Shown here piece by piece: positions 7,548 to 15,762 of a stretch of DNA of 64,000 nucleotides; within the stretch, counting starts at the first letter, position 1; the number at the start of each line of letters is the position of its first letter. The notes beneath the pieces are model-generated. The model was not told the origin of the DNA and searched no databases. It saw nothing but the letters and a program-made list of their open reading frames with translations. Source of the DNA: JBBATK01 sp044224515 (GTDB taxonomy: Bacteria; Bacteroidota; Ignavibacteria; Kapaibacteriales; NICIL-2); assembly GCA_044224515.1 (NCBI GenBank), contig JBGAKH010000003.1:124001-188000 (forward strand). Reading direction: 5' to 3'. Both the position numbers and the translations under genes were made by a program.

Positions 7548-9131
7548 CTATCGCCGAAGTGTGCCGGCTCGGACGCGCTGCAAAATCATCGACCATAAGC
7601 GTTCGTAGCGAAGTATCTCCAAGCCTTCCATACTGACAACGGCTCTGATAGTTCGTTGGGATTTAGACTTATTGAGTTGCACCACATGTGGATCCAGAAG
7701 GGCCATATCCTCGTAGCCGCGTCGCTCGGCTCGATCAGCATCAAAATCTTCTTGCATGAGAATCTGCAGAAGATGGAAGAATGCATTGGCGCGTGGGTAT
7801 ACATCGGCTTTTAACACGCGATAGTAGAGAAGTCTGAGTTTCTCTTGCTTGCTAAGGATGTCATCTACATCTGCGTGTTCAAGGGCAAAGAGGAACTCAA
7901 GGATGAGTACGGAGAGTCTCATTCCGGTCTTGTCCTTGGCATAGACTTCAAGATCATAATTAAAGGCAAAGGAGAATTTGAGGCGATCGAAATTCTTCTT
8001 TATCAAATCAAGTTCACTTCTGTTGAAGTCGGCAAAGCCTGCCTCGTGAAGGTACAGGAGATATCCGGCATAGAGTTTCCATCGCTCTTGGTTTGCTTTA
8101 GGCTGAAGAGTCAAGGCAGTGACTGCGGCTTTGCGGAAGAGTCCCATTGCTTTCTTGTAATCACCGCTATGCATTGTGAGTACAAAGTAGAGCGATAAGA
8201 AGTTGTACCATTGATTGCTCTGCGGTTGATAGTTCTCAAAACAGCGAGCAGCTAGATGTTCAGCTTGCACAAAGTCGCCGAGCGTTGCGTACTCATTCAT
8301 GACGATAGTGGCGAACTCAGCTATGCGATTTCGACTGACGAGTTCCGGGTGTTCTTCTAGGTATCCTATTGCTTCCAAGCCAAAACGAGCTGCTCTGAGG
8401 TAGTCACGTTTCATGTGTGACTGCAAGCATTGCACGCGGAAATAATTTGTGGTTACCAGAAAGGTAGGGTACTCGCGACGCAAACGTTCAACTTCAAGGC
8501 AGACACTGTCGAATTCTTCAGCCTCGACAGCTTGATCGTCGGTGGTGACTGAAAAATGGAGGAAGATCTCGTCGACAATTTCTTCACTGCGATTTTCAGC
8601 ATGAAAGCGTGCTGTGTAGGAGTGGTGCGTTTCGGCGTACTGCTCAGCTTTCTTGCGGTCACCCAGATACACAGACATAGACCTGAGCATGCGCGCAAGC
8701 TGCATGGCGGGTTCAGTTACATCGTGCTTCATGGCAGTATTTAGCAGACGTTCGGCTTGGCTGCGAGCTACATTAAGGGCACCGGCATTCATTAAAGCGC
8801 GGACTTCGTAGACGCCTTTTACCGATTCATAAACGGCACGTTGTTGAGCGCTTATACCTTTGTCTTTAGAGACATTATGTCCAACAATAACATCAATAAG
8901 CTGCTGCTTCAAACGCGACTTTAACAACTTAAACGCGTTATCTCCCGGGCCGCTATTAAACAACTCACGAGAAGCCATCTCCTGACTCTCGAAACGATCT
9001 GTTCGAACACCGTTATAGAGCCTGTACCATGGATCCTCTTTATCAAGTTTGCTAACACCCAGCGCATGGGCATCGGAAATGTTTTTATGTCCGACGATGC
9101 TGATGAGTTCTTTAAGTTCGGTAAACCACAT
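7548..9131 (-). CDS. Helical-repeat (TPR-like) protein, function unknown
   Basis: 527-residue protein, predicted almost entirely alpha-helical and cytoplasmic. There is no signal peptide or membrane segment. Repeated paired-helix patterns such as ALNVARSQAERLLNTA, QAEHLAARCFENYQ and DYKKAMGLFRKAAVTAL suggest degenerate TPR repeats across about residues 120-360. No catalytic motif is visible. ATG start at 9131. It stands alone: the gene upstream is divergent and nothing is closely downstream. I recognise no named family; a scaffold or regulator is possible. Confidence 0.8.
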   Translation of the reverse strand: MWFTELKELISIVGHKNISDAHALGVSKLDKEDPWYRLYNGVRTDRFESQEMASRELFNSGPGDNAFKLLKSRLKQQLIDVIVGHNVSKDKGISAQQRAVYESVKGVYEVRALMNAGALNVARSQAERLLNTAMKHDVTEPAMQLARMLRSMSVYLGDRKKAEQYAETHHSYTARFHAENRSEEIVDEIFLHFSVTTDDQAVEAEEFDSVCLEVERLRREYPTFLVTTNYFRVQCLQSHMKRDYLRAARFGLEAIGYLEEHPELVSRNRIAEFATIVMNEYATLGDFVQAEHLAARCFENYQPQSNQWYNFLSLYFVLTMHSGDYKKAMGLFRKAAVTALTLQPKANQERWKLYAGYLLYLHEAGFADFNRSELDLIKKNFDRLKFSFAFNYDLEVYAKDKTGMRLSVLILEFLFALEHADVDDILSKQEKLRLLYYRVLKADVYPRANAFFHLLQILMQEDFDADRAERRGYEDMALLDPHVVQLNKSKSQRTIRAVVSMEGLEILRYERLWSMILQRVRAGTLRR

Positions 9132-9230
9132 ATCGCACGATTCGCTGAGCGCCTTGATACATACTTAATTCATTTGACAGGCAATATAGGGTTGAAGAAC
9201 GCCACAAATGTCTGTTCCTCAGCCAGTCAT

Positions 9231-9238
9231 TATGTTTG
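9231..9238 (+). promoter_or_regulatory. -7 box abutting the DinB start (possible leaderless transcript)
   Basis: TATGTTTG (exact TAnnTTTG) ends 3 nt before the ATG at 9242. If used, transcription would begin at or next to the start codon. Confidence 0.35.
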
Positions 9239-9241
9239 TGT

Positions 9242-9754
9242 ATGCGAACCTTCTATCATATTGAATTAGCTGCAGCACGCGAAGCGTTGCTGGGAGTGTA
9301 CGCGCGTGTATCGGATCCAAATGTCCCGCCTTCGGATGGTGGTTGGACCGCACGGCAAATCATGCATCATCTCTACTTGTCGGAAAACGGCATAGCGCGG
9401 GTGTATCGGGCCGTAGAGCGTGTGGCTACACCCTGCGAGTTATTCAACGATGAAAAACTCTTGGCAGAACGCGATGTGTTGAGCGCGTGGGTCTCTAATC
9501 GAGACATCAAGGTTGAGGCACCGGACAGAATTCAACCCCTTGAGTTGGGTTATGATGTTGACGTTTTAGCGCAGCTTGCCGTGTCGCGAGACCTCTTAAT
9601 CGACTTCTCAAATTCCTTAAGCGACGAGCATTTACGGTCTTATACCTTTTTACACCCTATTCGTGGAGCTCTGAGTCTGTACGGCTGGCTGTGGTTTGTT
9701 GCAGCTCATGAACGCCGTCACACTGAGCAGCTTCGTAGGCAGCTCGGGAATTAG
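9242..9754 (+). CDS. DinB-like four-helix metalloprotein
   Basis: 170-residue DinB/YfiT-like putative metalloenzyme. The expected metal triad is visible: His43 in RQIMHHLY and His156/His160 in AAHERRHTEQ at the C-terminus. Members include bacillithiol/mycothiol-dependent transferases and many of unknown role; the sequence does not say which. The frame continues upstream to a TTG at 9236, but that codon lies inside a promoter-like box, so the ATG at 9242 is preferred. A thioesterase gene follows 54 nt later with its own promoter box. Confidence 0.8.
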   Translation: MRTFYHIELAAAREALLGVYARVSDPNVPPSDGGWTARQIMHHLYLSENGIARVYRAVERVATPCELFNDEKLLAERDVLSAWVSNRDIKVEAPDRIQPLELGYDVDVLAQLAVSRDLLIDFSNSLSDEHLRSYTFLHPIRGALSLYGWLWFVAAHERRHTEQLRRQLGN

Positions 9755-9768
9755 TCATTTCTTTAGCG

Positions 9769-9776
9769 TAGTTTTG
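9769..9776 (+). promoter_or_regulatory. -7 box of the thioesterase gene
   Basis: TAGTTTTG followed directly by CAGTC, 33 nt before the ATG at 9809. The same TAnnTTTGCAGTC string occurs at 44582 and 50779. Confidence 0.6.
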
Positions 9777-9808
9777 CAGTCTCACTTTCCAACGAAGGAA
9801 GACATACC

Positions 9809-10300
9809 ATGACTGCCAAGCACCCCTGCGACAGTGCCATTGAAATGACCGAAATGGTCTTACCTAACGATACGAACTACTTAGGCAACCTCCTGGGTGG
9901 TCGCCTCATGCACCTTATCGATATCGCAGCGGCCCTCAGTGCCATGAAGCATTCCGGACGCGTATGCGTCACGGCTTCTGTTGATGAAATCAACTTCTTT
10001 GAGCCAATTAAACTCAGCCACGTTGTCAAGCTCTACGCTTGTGTGAACAGAGCCTTTACCACTTCCATGGAAATTGGCGTTCGCGTGGTGCGTGAAGATC
10101 CCTTGAATGGGACCACGGCGCATGCATCCAACGCCTTGTTGACTTTTGTTGCCATCGACCAGTATGGGAAGCCCCTACCGGTACCGCCACTCGAGCCGCA
10201 AAACGAAGATGAGAAACGTCGTTTCGAACACGCCCTGTTTCGTCGTGAGCAACGTTTGAAAAACCGCGAGCTTCTTAAGCAGCAAAAAGACAACGAGTAG
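9809..10300 (+). CDS. Acyl-CoA thioesterase, YciA/BACH-type hotdog
   Basis: Hydrolyses acyl-CoA thioesters to free acid and CoA in the cytoplasm. A single hotdog domain covers about residues 8-125 of 163. The family signature is NYLGNLLGGRLMHLID (substrate/CoA loop and hotdog helix) followed by VTASVDEINFFEPI. A charged C-terminal tail of about 30 residues (EDEKRRFEHALFRREQRL) looks helical. Ribosome binding site aaggaag 9 nt before the ATG, with a promoter box 33 nt upstream. Confidence 0.92.
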   Translation: MTAKHPCDSAIEMTEMVLPNDTNYLGNLLGGRLMHLIDIAAALSAMKHSGRVCVTASVDEINFFEPIKLSHVVKLYACVNRAFTTSMEIGVRVVREDPLNGTTAHASNALLTFVAIDQYGKPLPVPPLEPQNEDEKRRFEHALFRREQRLKNRELLKQQKDNE

Positions 10301-10360
10301 TCTTGAACGCCATTAGTCCTTTACAACGCACTTGGTCCACCACTGTATTATCTTAGAACC

Positions 10361-11725
10361 ATGCCACTGATCCGATCGATCTCCGGTTTACGTGCAACCC
10401 TCGGTGATAGTCTACAGCCAAGTGTGCTTGCAGACTACACCGCTGCCTTCTCAGCACTGTTGCCGGATGGACCTATCGTACTCGGTCGAGATGGCCGCCC
10501 ATCAGGACTCTGGATTGAACAGATAGTTATCGGAACTCTTCGTGCCTGTGGTCGACCTGTTCTCAATGCGGGAATGGTGCCTACTCCGACCGTCCAATTG
10601 CTTACAGAACATTCCGACGCCGTTGGTGGCATCATCATCACGGCGTCGCATAACCCCGCTCCGTGGAATGGTCTGAAGTTTATCGCAGCAGATGGCGTGT
10701 TTCTGGATGCAGAACAAAACGCTGCACTGTGGCAACATGTGGACGAGCGCGACTTTCATATGCATTCGGGACAACAAGCAGGATCCCTGAGTACAGTAGC
10801 GGATGCAGCGGATCGACACATCAGTGCTGTGCTCTCAATGCCTTTGTTTAATGCCGCAACGCGTGAACGAATACGATCGCGTGCACCCAAAATTGTCGTG
10901 GATGCCGTGAATTGCTCCGGTTCCTTCATTGTACCTGCACTTCTTCGACAGTTGGGTGCTGAAGTGATTGAGCTGTATTGTGACGGCAGCGGAAACTTTC
11001 CTCACACACCTGAGCCGCTGCGCGAGAATTTGGATGAACTCTGTCGAGCTGTGCCGCACCATGGCGCAGACCTCGGCATAGCCGTCGACCCAGATGCAGA
11101 TCGGTTGGTCATAATTGACGAACGAGGTATAGCTATCGGCGAAGAGAAAACCGTGATGCTTGCGATTGAAGCAGTGATGCGCAATGCAGCGCTCTTCACT
11201 GGGTCGCAGCCCCTAGCCGTGGTGAACTTGTCAACATCACGCATGGCTGTTGATGCAACCGAGCGCCACGGTGGACGGTGTCTGCTTGCTCCCGTTGGGG
11301 AGATCAACGTTGTGCGAGCCATGCAGTCAGCCGGTGCTCTGGTGGGTGGTGAAGGCAGTGGCGGCGTTATCGTTCCGGCTTGTCACAGTGGTCGCGATTC
11401 GCTGGTTGGCTGTGCCCTCGTTCTTTGGCTGATGGCGCATTGCAGTCAAGAAGAGTGGTTGGCTTTGCTTCGAAATGAGCCCTATGCCATGATCAAGCGT
11501 AAGCGAGAAGTGCCCGTCAGACCAAGCGAATGGAAACTAGATCTTAGTGATGAAGAACGTTCGCAGCTAACGGTAAATACCGAAGACGGCGTGCGGGTGG
11601 ACTGGCCGGATCGTTGGGTACAGCTTCGAGCATCAAACACCGAACCCATCGTGCGCATTATCGCCGAAGCACCAAGTACTGCAGATGCGGAAGTTCTTAT
11701 TCAACGAGCGCATCATTGGCTTTGA
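10361..11725 (+). CDS. Phosphoglucomutase/phosphomannomutase family protein (GlmM-like)
   Basis: Alpha-D-phosphohexomutase of 454 residues that interconverts hexose 1- and 6-phosphates. The phosphoserine is Ser96 in TASHNPAPWNG. The Mg-binding loop is D243-P-D245-A-D247-R. The sugar-binding GEGSGG loop is present, and the C-terminal phosphate-binding motif is RASNTEPIVRI. The opening LIRSISGLRATLG resembles the Bacteroidota proteins annotated GlmM/ManB, so a role in UDP-GlcNAc or mannose metabolism is likely, but substrate cannot be read from the sequence. 60 nt after the thioesterase on the same strand. Confidence 0.93.
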   Translation: MPLIRSISGLRATLGDSLQPSVLADYTAAFSALLPDGPIVLGRDGRPSGLWIEQIVIGTLRACGRPVLNAGMVPTPTVQLLTEHSDAVGGIIITASHNPAPWNGLKFIAADGVFLDAEQNAALWQHVDERDFHMHSGQQAGSLSTVADAADRHISAVLSMPLFNAATRERIRSRAPKIVVDAVNCSGSFIVPALLRQLGAEVIELYCDGSGNFPHTPEPLRENLDELCRAVPHHGADLGIAVDPDADRLVIIDERGIAIGEEKTVMLAIEAVMRNAALFTGSQPLAVVNLSTSRMAVDATERHGGRCLLAPVGEINVVRAMQSAGALVGGEGSGGVIVPACHSGRDSLVGCALVLWLMAHCSQEEWLALLRNEPYAMIKRKREVPVRPSEWKLDLSDEERSQLTVNTEDGVRVDWPDRWVQLRASNTEPIVRIIAEAPSTADAEVLIQRAHHWL

Positions 11726-11823
11726 TAAACTCAGCACCGAGTCGGGTTGTGACCAGTGTACTTGACGTGCTGTAGGTCAGGGGGCCCGGCTCTCCTTTAG
11801 AAAGACAACCGTCACTACTATTC

Positions 11824-12384
11824 GTGCGAATTATATCCGGAACATACGGGGGTAGAGTATTGCCGGCACGACTGCCCGAAGGTGTCCGGCCGACATTGGA
11901 TGCTGCGCGTGAGTCTCTCTTCAACAGTTTAAGTCACGCTGTGGAGTGGGATGCTCTTCAAGTCTGCGATCTCTTCGCAGGTAGTGGTGCTCTGGGAATC
12001 GAAGCCTTGAGCAGAGGTGTTGGACATGTCTGCTTCGTTGAAAAAAATCGATGCGTCCTCACATGCATTCAACAGAATCTCGATAGCCTGGCTGTAGATG
12101 CTTCGAAGTATAGTCTGGAGTTGGGAGATGCGCTGGACTTCGTGCAGAACACGCGACGTCGCTTTGATCTCATGTTCATCGACCCTCCTTATGCTCTTCA
12201 TGCAATCAATCCCCTTCTGCACGCTATCCTTGAGCGCGGCTTGTTGACGGAAGAGGCACTGCTGGTTGCCGAGCACGGTCCCTCGGAGCATCTGCTTGTC
12301 GATGCACGTTTGCGAGTCAAGTCACGCAAGCACTACGGAGAAACATGTGTGGAGATTCTGCAGCTTAGTGCTGATGAAGTGTGA
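11824..12384 (+). CDS. rsmD: 16S rRNA (guanine966-N2)-methyltransferase
   Basis: Methylates G966 of 16S rRNA during 30S assembly, using SAM. 186 residues with the typical N-terminus MRIISGTYGGR, SAM-binding motif I DLFAGSGALGIEALSRG, and catalytic motif IV FIDPPYALH. It uses a GTG start at 11824. The usual partner coaD does not follow. A 14-bp perfect hairpin lies 75 nt after the stop. Confidence 0.94.
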   Translation: MRIISGTYGGRVLPARLPEGVRPTLDAARESLFNSLSHAVEWDALQVCDLFAGSGALGIEALSRGVGHVCFVEKNRCVLTCIQQNLDSLAVDASKYSLELGDALDFVQNTRRRFDLMFIDPPYALHAINPLLHAILERGLLTEEALLVAEHGPSEHLLVDARLRVKSRKHYGETCVEILQLSADEV

Positions 12385-12459
12385 TTGTCGCTTTTGCAGA
12401 GGGATGAATTGTAGAATCAAATACCGGTGAGTTACCAAGCATTTTTCGAAGGCGTCTTT

Positions 12460-12490
12460 TATCAAGCAGGCGCGGAGCGCCTGCTTGATA
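12460..12490. terminator. Perfect 14-bp hairpin between convergent genes
   Basis: Arms tatcaagcaggcgc (12460-12473) and gcgcctgcttgata (12477-12490) with a gga loop. It lies between rsmD (plus) and the lectin-like gene (minus). There is no long T-run on either side (tttt precedes it on the plus strand, giving AAAA downstream on the minus strand). The GGCGC core and 3-nt loop (tcc on the minus strand) match the rnr hairpin. Confidence 0.55.
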
Positions 12491-12531
12491 ATAAGAAACG
12501 CTGATGGTACCGGATAAAAACGGTGTAGATC

Positions 12532-13242
12532 CTATCGACCGACGGCGATCCAGTTGAATGTTTGAGAGCCGCTGAAGCCCCAGGGCGCATACTTAGAGTC
12601 GATTTTCACCATGAAACTTGTGGTCGACACGCTGTCCAAAATCAGCGGATAAATGTTCCCGGTTTTCGAGCTTTGTTTTTCGACTTCTTTGCCCTTGGTT
12701 TGAGTGAGTTGGGTAGTGGATGTGATGTACACCAACGGAGCTTCGGCAAAACTATTTCTGAAATTGATGGCTTTGTCTGTGGTAGCTATTCCGTATTCGA
12801 GCTGGAAGTGAGCTCCGGTTGAATCGACAAAACTGGCTCCATTTTCTGCGATCTCGTAGGGAGCGGTTCTAATGGCAGAGACCAGTCGGATGCTGTCTTT
12901 CAACATGCGTAACTGCGCTTGAAGATCACGAATTTCCTTTTTGTTGAGAATAAGAAAGGAACTCAAGGAGTCGGACGCTTCACGCTTAAAGTCAGCTCCC
13001 GAAACGTATTGTCGCGTGAGGTTTAGAGCTTTCTCCTGAACCCAGGTATTGAAGCCTAAAAAGGTAATGGTTGCGATGATGACGGTAATGAGCGTAACGA
13101 TGAACGTAACCCAGGTCAACACCCAGCGAATACCTTTGTCTTTGACACGCAGCCAAATATTGTCATAGTCCTCGTTAACCAAGAACAAGCGTTCACTGCG
13201 ACGATCGGAGGAGTAGTTGTTGTTGTCGTTTTCAGGCGCCAT
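12532..13242 (-). CDS. Membrane-anchored protein with C-terminal H-type-lectin-like domain
   Basis: 236 residues. A short charged N-terminus is followed by one long hydrophobic helix (WVLTWVTFIVTLITVIIATI, about residues 40-62). A coiled-coil stretch (LNKKEIRDLQAQLRMLKDSI, about 100-120) follows, then a beta-rich C-terminal domain. That last domain has the H-lectin pattern: NFRNSFAEAPLVYITSTTQL, then SVSTTSFMVKID, and a closing FNWIAVGR. H-type lectins bind N-acetylgalactosamine-like sugars and usually trimerise, which fits the coiled coil; sugar binding here is inference. N-in/C-out topology would display the domain in the periplasm. Stands alone. Confidence 0.72.
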   Translation of the reverse strand: MAPENDNNNYSSDRRSERLFLVNEDYDNIWLRVKDKGIRWVLTWVTFIVTLITVIIATITFLGFNTWVQEKALNLTRQYVSGADFKREASDSLSSFLILNKKEIRDLQAQLRMLKDSIRLVSAIRTAPYEIAENGASFVDSTGAHFQLEYGIATTDKAINFRNSFAEAPLVYITSTTQLTQTKGKEVEKQSSKTGNIYPLILDSVSTTSFMVKIDSKYAPWGFSGSQTFNWIAVGR

Positions 13243-13532
13243 AGCACATCACCCAAAGAATAGAAGCAGGTATCGTTTACCTTATAAGTCAGCAAGTTAG
13301 CGAACTTGTACGGTTTGACCAGCCGAGGTATAGCCCGAGCAGTACGCTACGCGGTGCTGCCGAACAGAGAAAACAGGGATCGATGATTTGTCCTCGCTGC
13401 TTCAAGGTAACTGTTAACGAGGAGTAGCCTGCCATCTGCGCAGGGAGGGAGTCGTGCACTCCTTCATGAGTTGGTAGCTCGACTGCGAGCTGTTTATTGC
13501 TGTATTAAGAGTGGTGTTACGTCGAGATGAGA

Positions 13533-14213
13533 TTAGATGCGGAACGACATGCCGGCGTAGAAGCCTTGATCGTTCGGAAGTATGGTAGATTTCCAGATCC
13601 ATTGTTGGTAGAGGCCGAGCTCAACTTGTAGCTTAGAATTGAAAGAATAGCCGATGCTTTCTTTTAGACGTGGGCCAAGGTGTAGGGCGCTTGCATCTTC
13701 ACTCATAGTGTTTGTTGTTTGCGTGACGAAGATGCCTGCGTTGAGTTGTAGAAAAGCACTGCTACGAACACGACGAGCATAGAGGCGAAAGGTCTCGCTC
13801 ACACCGAGTCCGAATGCAGATGCTGTTACAGTAGACGTTTTAATGTCTAAGTACAGCATCTCAACGCGTGTGCGCAAATCCGTATGGGTCAATAGGCGCT
13901 CATTGCCAAAGCTGAAGAATAGTCCTACCGAGGTCGGAACAAGCGAACTTGTTCCCAGTGTAAAACCAAGTTGATTGGATCGCGTACGAGTAGTTGCCTG
14001 TACTTCGCGCATGCGAGCGCGAGCCTGGTCAGTGAGGTCGTCGTCAGCATTGTCTTTGATTTGAAAGCCTGTACTGTCTGCAGCAGTGAAGACTGCACCT
14101 AGGTGTTCCGCTTGAAGTTGGCGCTTGGCTGAGAAAGATGTCGATGTACTACAAAGCAGTGCGGCTAGAATGGCAGTACAGCTTAAAACGAATGAACGAG
14201 ATTTTGTCTGCAT
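13533..14213 (-). CDS. Outer-membrane beta-barrel-like protein
   Basis: 226 residues from the ATG at 14213. The N-terminal signal peptide (SFVLSCTAILAALLCSTSTSFSA) is followed by alternating amphipathic strands (SVGLFFSFG, AFLQLNAGIFV, KLQVELGLYQQW). The C-terminus GFYAGMSFRI has the aromatic/hydrophobic ending seen in outer-membrane barrels. It probably sits in the outer membrane; no named family recognised. The frame runs further upstream to 14288, but the added residues come before the signal peptide and are unlikely to be translated. Divergent from the DUF2156 gene, 92 nt away. Confidence 0.7.
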   Translation of the reverse strand: MQTKSRSFVLSCTAILAALLCSTSTSFSAKRQLQAEHLGAVFTAADSTGFQIKDNADDDLTDQARARMREVQATTRTRSNQLGFTLGTSSLVPTSVGLFFSFGNERLLTHTDLRTRVEMLYLDIKTSTVTASAFGLGVSETFRLYARRVRSSAFLQLNAGIFVTQTTNTMSEDASALHLGPRLKESIGYSFNSKLQVELGLYQQWIWKSTILPNDQGFYAGMSFRI

Positions 14214-14305
14214 GTTTGTGTAAGTATCTACGGTAAACGGCGTCGAACAGGTCCACGATGGACTAGAAGCGTCGCAGCTTTGTTCCATGCTTATCGTCTA
14301 TTTAG

Positions 14306-15316
14306 GTGCGAAATGTATTATATGCGGATAGTTCGGGAGAATCCTGGCAAAAAGCGCGTAGGTTGATATTGCGTTATGGCTGGAACTCAGCCTCCTATCA
14401 AATCGTGAATCCGGGCATTGAGCGCTGGTTTTCAGCAGACTCCGGTGCATTGGTCGGATACGTGCGTCGAGGCAACTACTGCATCGTGGCGGGCGCTCCT
14501 GTTTGTGAGGAGGCACGGTTGGAAGCCGTGCTGACGGAGTTTGAAGCCTTTTGCGCAAGCCGCTCTCTACGAACAGTATACTTCTGCGCAGGACATCGTT
14601 TGGAGCATTGCCTGAGGCGTTTTCCGAAGAGCCACAAACTCGTTTTGGGGGCGGAGCCTTTGTGGGAACCGGCTGACTTTGTGATGCGAATGAAGACCAA
14701 GAGATCGTTACGAGCTCAAGTTTCTCGGGCTCGACACAAATCCGTGACAGTAGAGGAGTGGCCGGTCAGTCGCGCGAAGTCTCATCCTGAGCTACAATCC
14801 TGTTTAGAGCAGTGGCTGGCAACCCGAGGTCTGGCGCCAATGCATTTCTTAGTAGAAAGTCGCACTCTCGAACGCTTGTTGGATCGCAAAGTATTTGTTG
14901 CGACCAGACATGGCCACGTCGTTGCGTTCTCCGTTCTCTCCCCAATCCCAAGTCGCAATGGATGGCTCGTTGAGCAAAACGTTCGTCGACCGGATGCACC
15001 AAACGGCAGCATCGAATGTCTGCTTTTAGCAGCGGCCGAGCAGTTGCACGCAGAAGGCGCTGCATTTTTCAGTTTGGGATTGTCTCCATTGTCTCGTCAC
15101 GCGGACTACTCCCATAATCCGCGATGGCTGAGGCTCTGTTTTGAAATCTTGAGACACATAGCTACGCCGTTCTATAACTTCAAGGGACTCGATCGATTCA
15201 AATCGAAATTTGAAGCAGCTCGGTGGGATCCCGTTTACGCGATCAGTATTAGTCAAGATTGGGACTTGTCCGTTTTATGGGGAGTTGCCTCAGCCTTTCT
15301 CCATCGGCGTATTTAG
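14306..15316 (+). CDS. DUF2156 / phosphatidylglycerol lysyltransferase C-terminal-like acyltransferase
   Basis: 336-residue soluble protein with the double-GNAT fold of the MprF C-terminal domain (PF09924/DUF2156). Recognisable points are the ALVGYVRRGNYCIVAGAPVC strand region, the MKTKRSLRAQVSRAR basic helix, the PLSRHADYSH segment and the late family signature YNFKGLDRFKSKFEAARWDP. MprF transfers aminoacyl groups from tRNA to lipid. Stand-alone DUF2156 proteins of this size lack the flippase part and their substrates are mostly unknown. Probably GTG start (14306). A perfect bidirectional terminator and tRNA-Leu lie beyond the stop. Confidence 0.82.
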   Translation: MRNVLYADSSGESWQKARRLILRYGWNSASYQIVNPGIERWFSADSGALVGYVRRGNYCIVAGAPVCEEARLEAVLTEFEAFCASRSLRTVYFCAGHRLEHCLRRFPKSHKLVLGAEPLWEPADFVMRMKTKRSLRAQVSRARHKSVTVEEWPVSRAKSHPELQSCLEQWLATRGLAPMHFLVESRTLERLLDRKVFVATRHGHVVAFSVLSPIPSRNGWLVEQNVRRPDAPNGSIECLLLAAAEQLHAEGAAFFSLGLSPLSRHADYSHNPRWLRLCFEILRHIATPFYNFKGLDRFKSKFEAARWDPVYAISISQDWDLSVLWGVASAFLHRRI

Positions 15317-15448
15317 AGATTCGACGTAGTCGGGCAGACGAGCAATAAGCCACCTCGATCTTCAGTGTTGGTTGACGAAAGGAAGTTGAGCAGGGCATGG
15401 GCTCTCAATCGTCGTTCTAAGCCGGAGAACAGAAGGCTGGTGCTAAAA

Positions 15449-15481
15449 CGAAAAAACACGACCTAGAGTCGTGTTTTTTCG
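15449..15481. terminator. Bidirectional terminator
   Basis: Arms cgaaaaaacacgac (15449-15462) and gtcgtgttttttcg (15468-15481) pair perfectly around ctaga. The A and T runs inside the arms give a U-tract in both directions. It serves the DUF2156 gene (plus) and tRNA-Leu (minus). Confidence 0.85.
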
Positions 15482-15501
15482 ATAAAGTCGATGTCGACTT
15501 G

Positions 15502-15583
15502 TGCGGAAGACGGGACTTGAACCCGTACGCCTCGCGGCGCCACCCCCTCAAGATGGTGCGTCTGCCAATTTCGCCACTTCCGC
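15502..15583 (-). tRNA. tRNA-Leu (GAG)
   Basis: On the minus strand a complete class II cloverleaf folds. The acceptor stem is GCGGAAG / CTTCCGC with discriminator A. The D-arm GCG...CGC contains AATTGGCAGA. The anticodon stem CCATC/GGTGG has loop TTGAGGG (anticodon GAG). A long variable arm follows (GCGCCGCGAGGCG region), and the T-arm is CGGGTTCAAGTCCCG. The 82-nt gene does not encode CCA. It decodes CUC/CUU Leu codons. Confidence 0.97.
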
Positions 15584-15713
15584 AGTGTGCTCGGCTTCGA
15601 GTAATTCGAGCCACAAAAATAGGGTTTGGCGCTATTCTGACCCAAAGGAAATCAAGAAAAAACATTCTCGGATGTGAAGCTCTTGTTAGTTGTTTTTCAA
15701 GGTCTCGTTATCG

Positions 15714-15721
15714 TAGTTTTG
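15714..15721 (+). promoter_or_regulatory. Promoter of the Lys/Ala-repeat protein
   Basis: TAGTTTTG (exact TAnnTTTG) with a TTG 21 nt upstream (15690-15692), the expected -33/-7 spacing for Bacteroidota promoters. About 40 nt before the TTG start at 15763. This is the best two-element match in the window. Confidence 0.65.
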
Positions 15722-15762
15722 TACCGAATCGTGTTTGTATCAACTTTTTTTAAGGAAAAACA

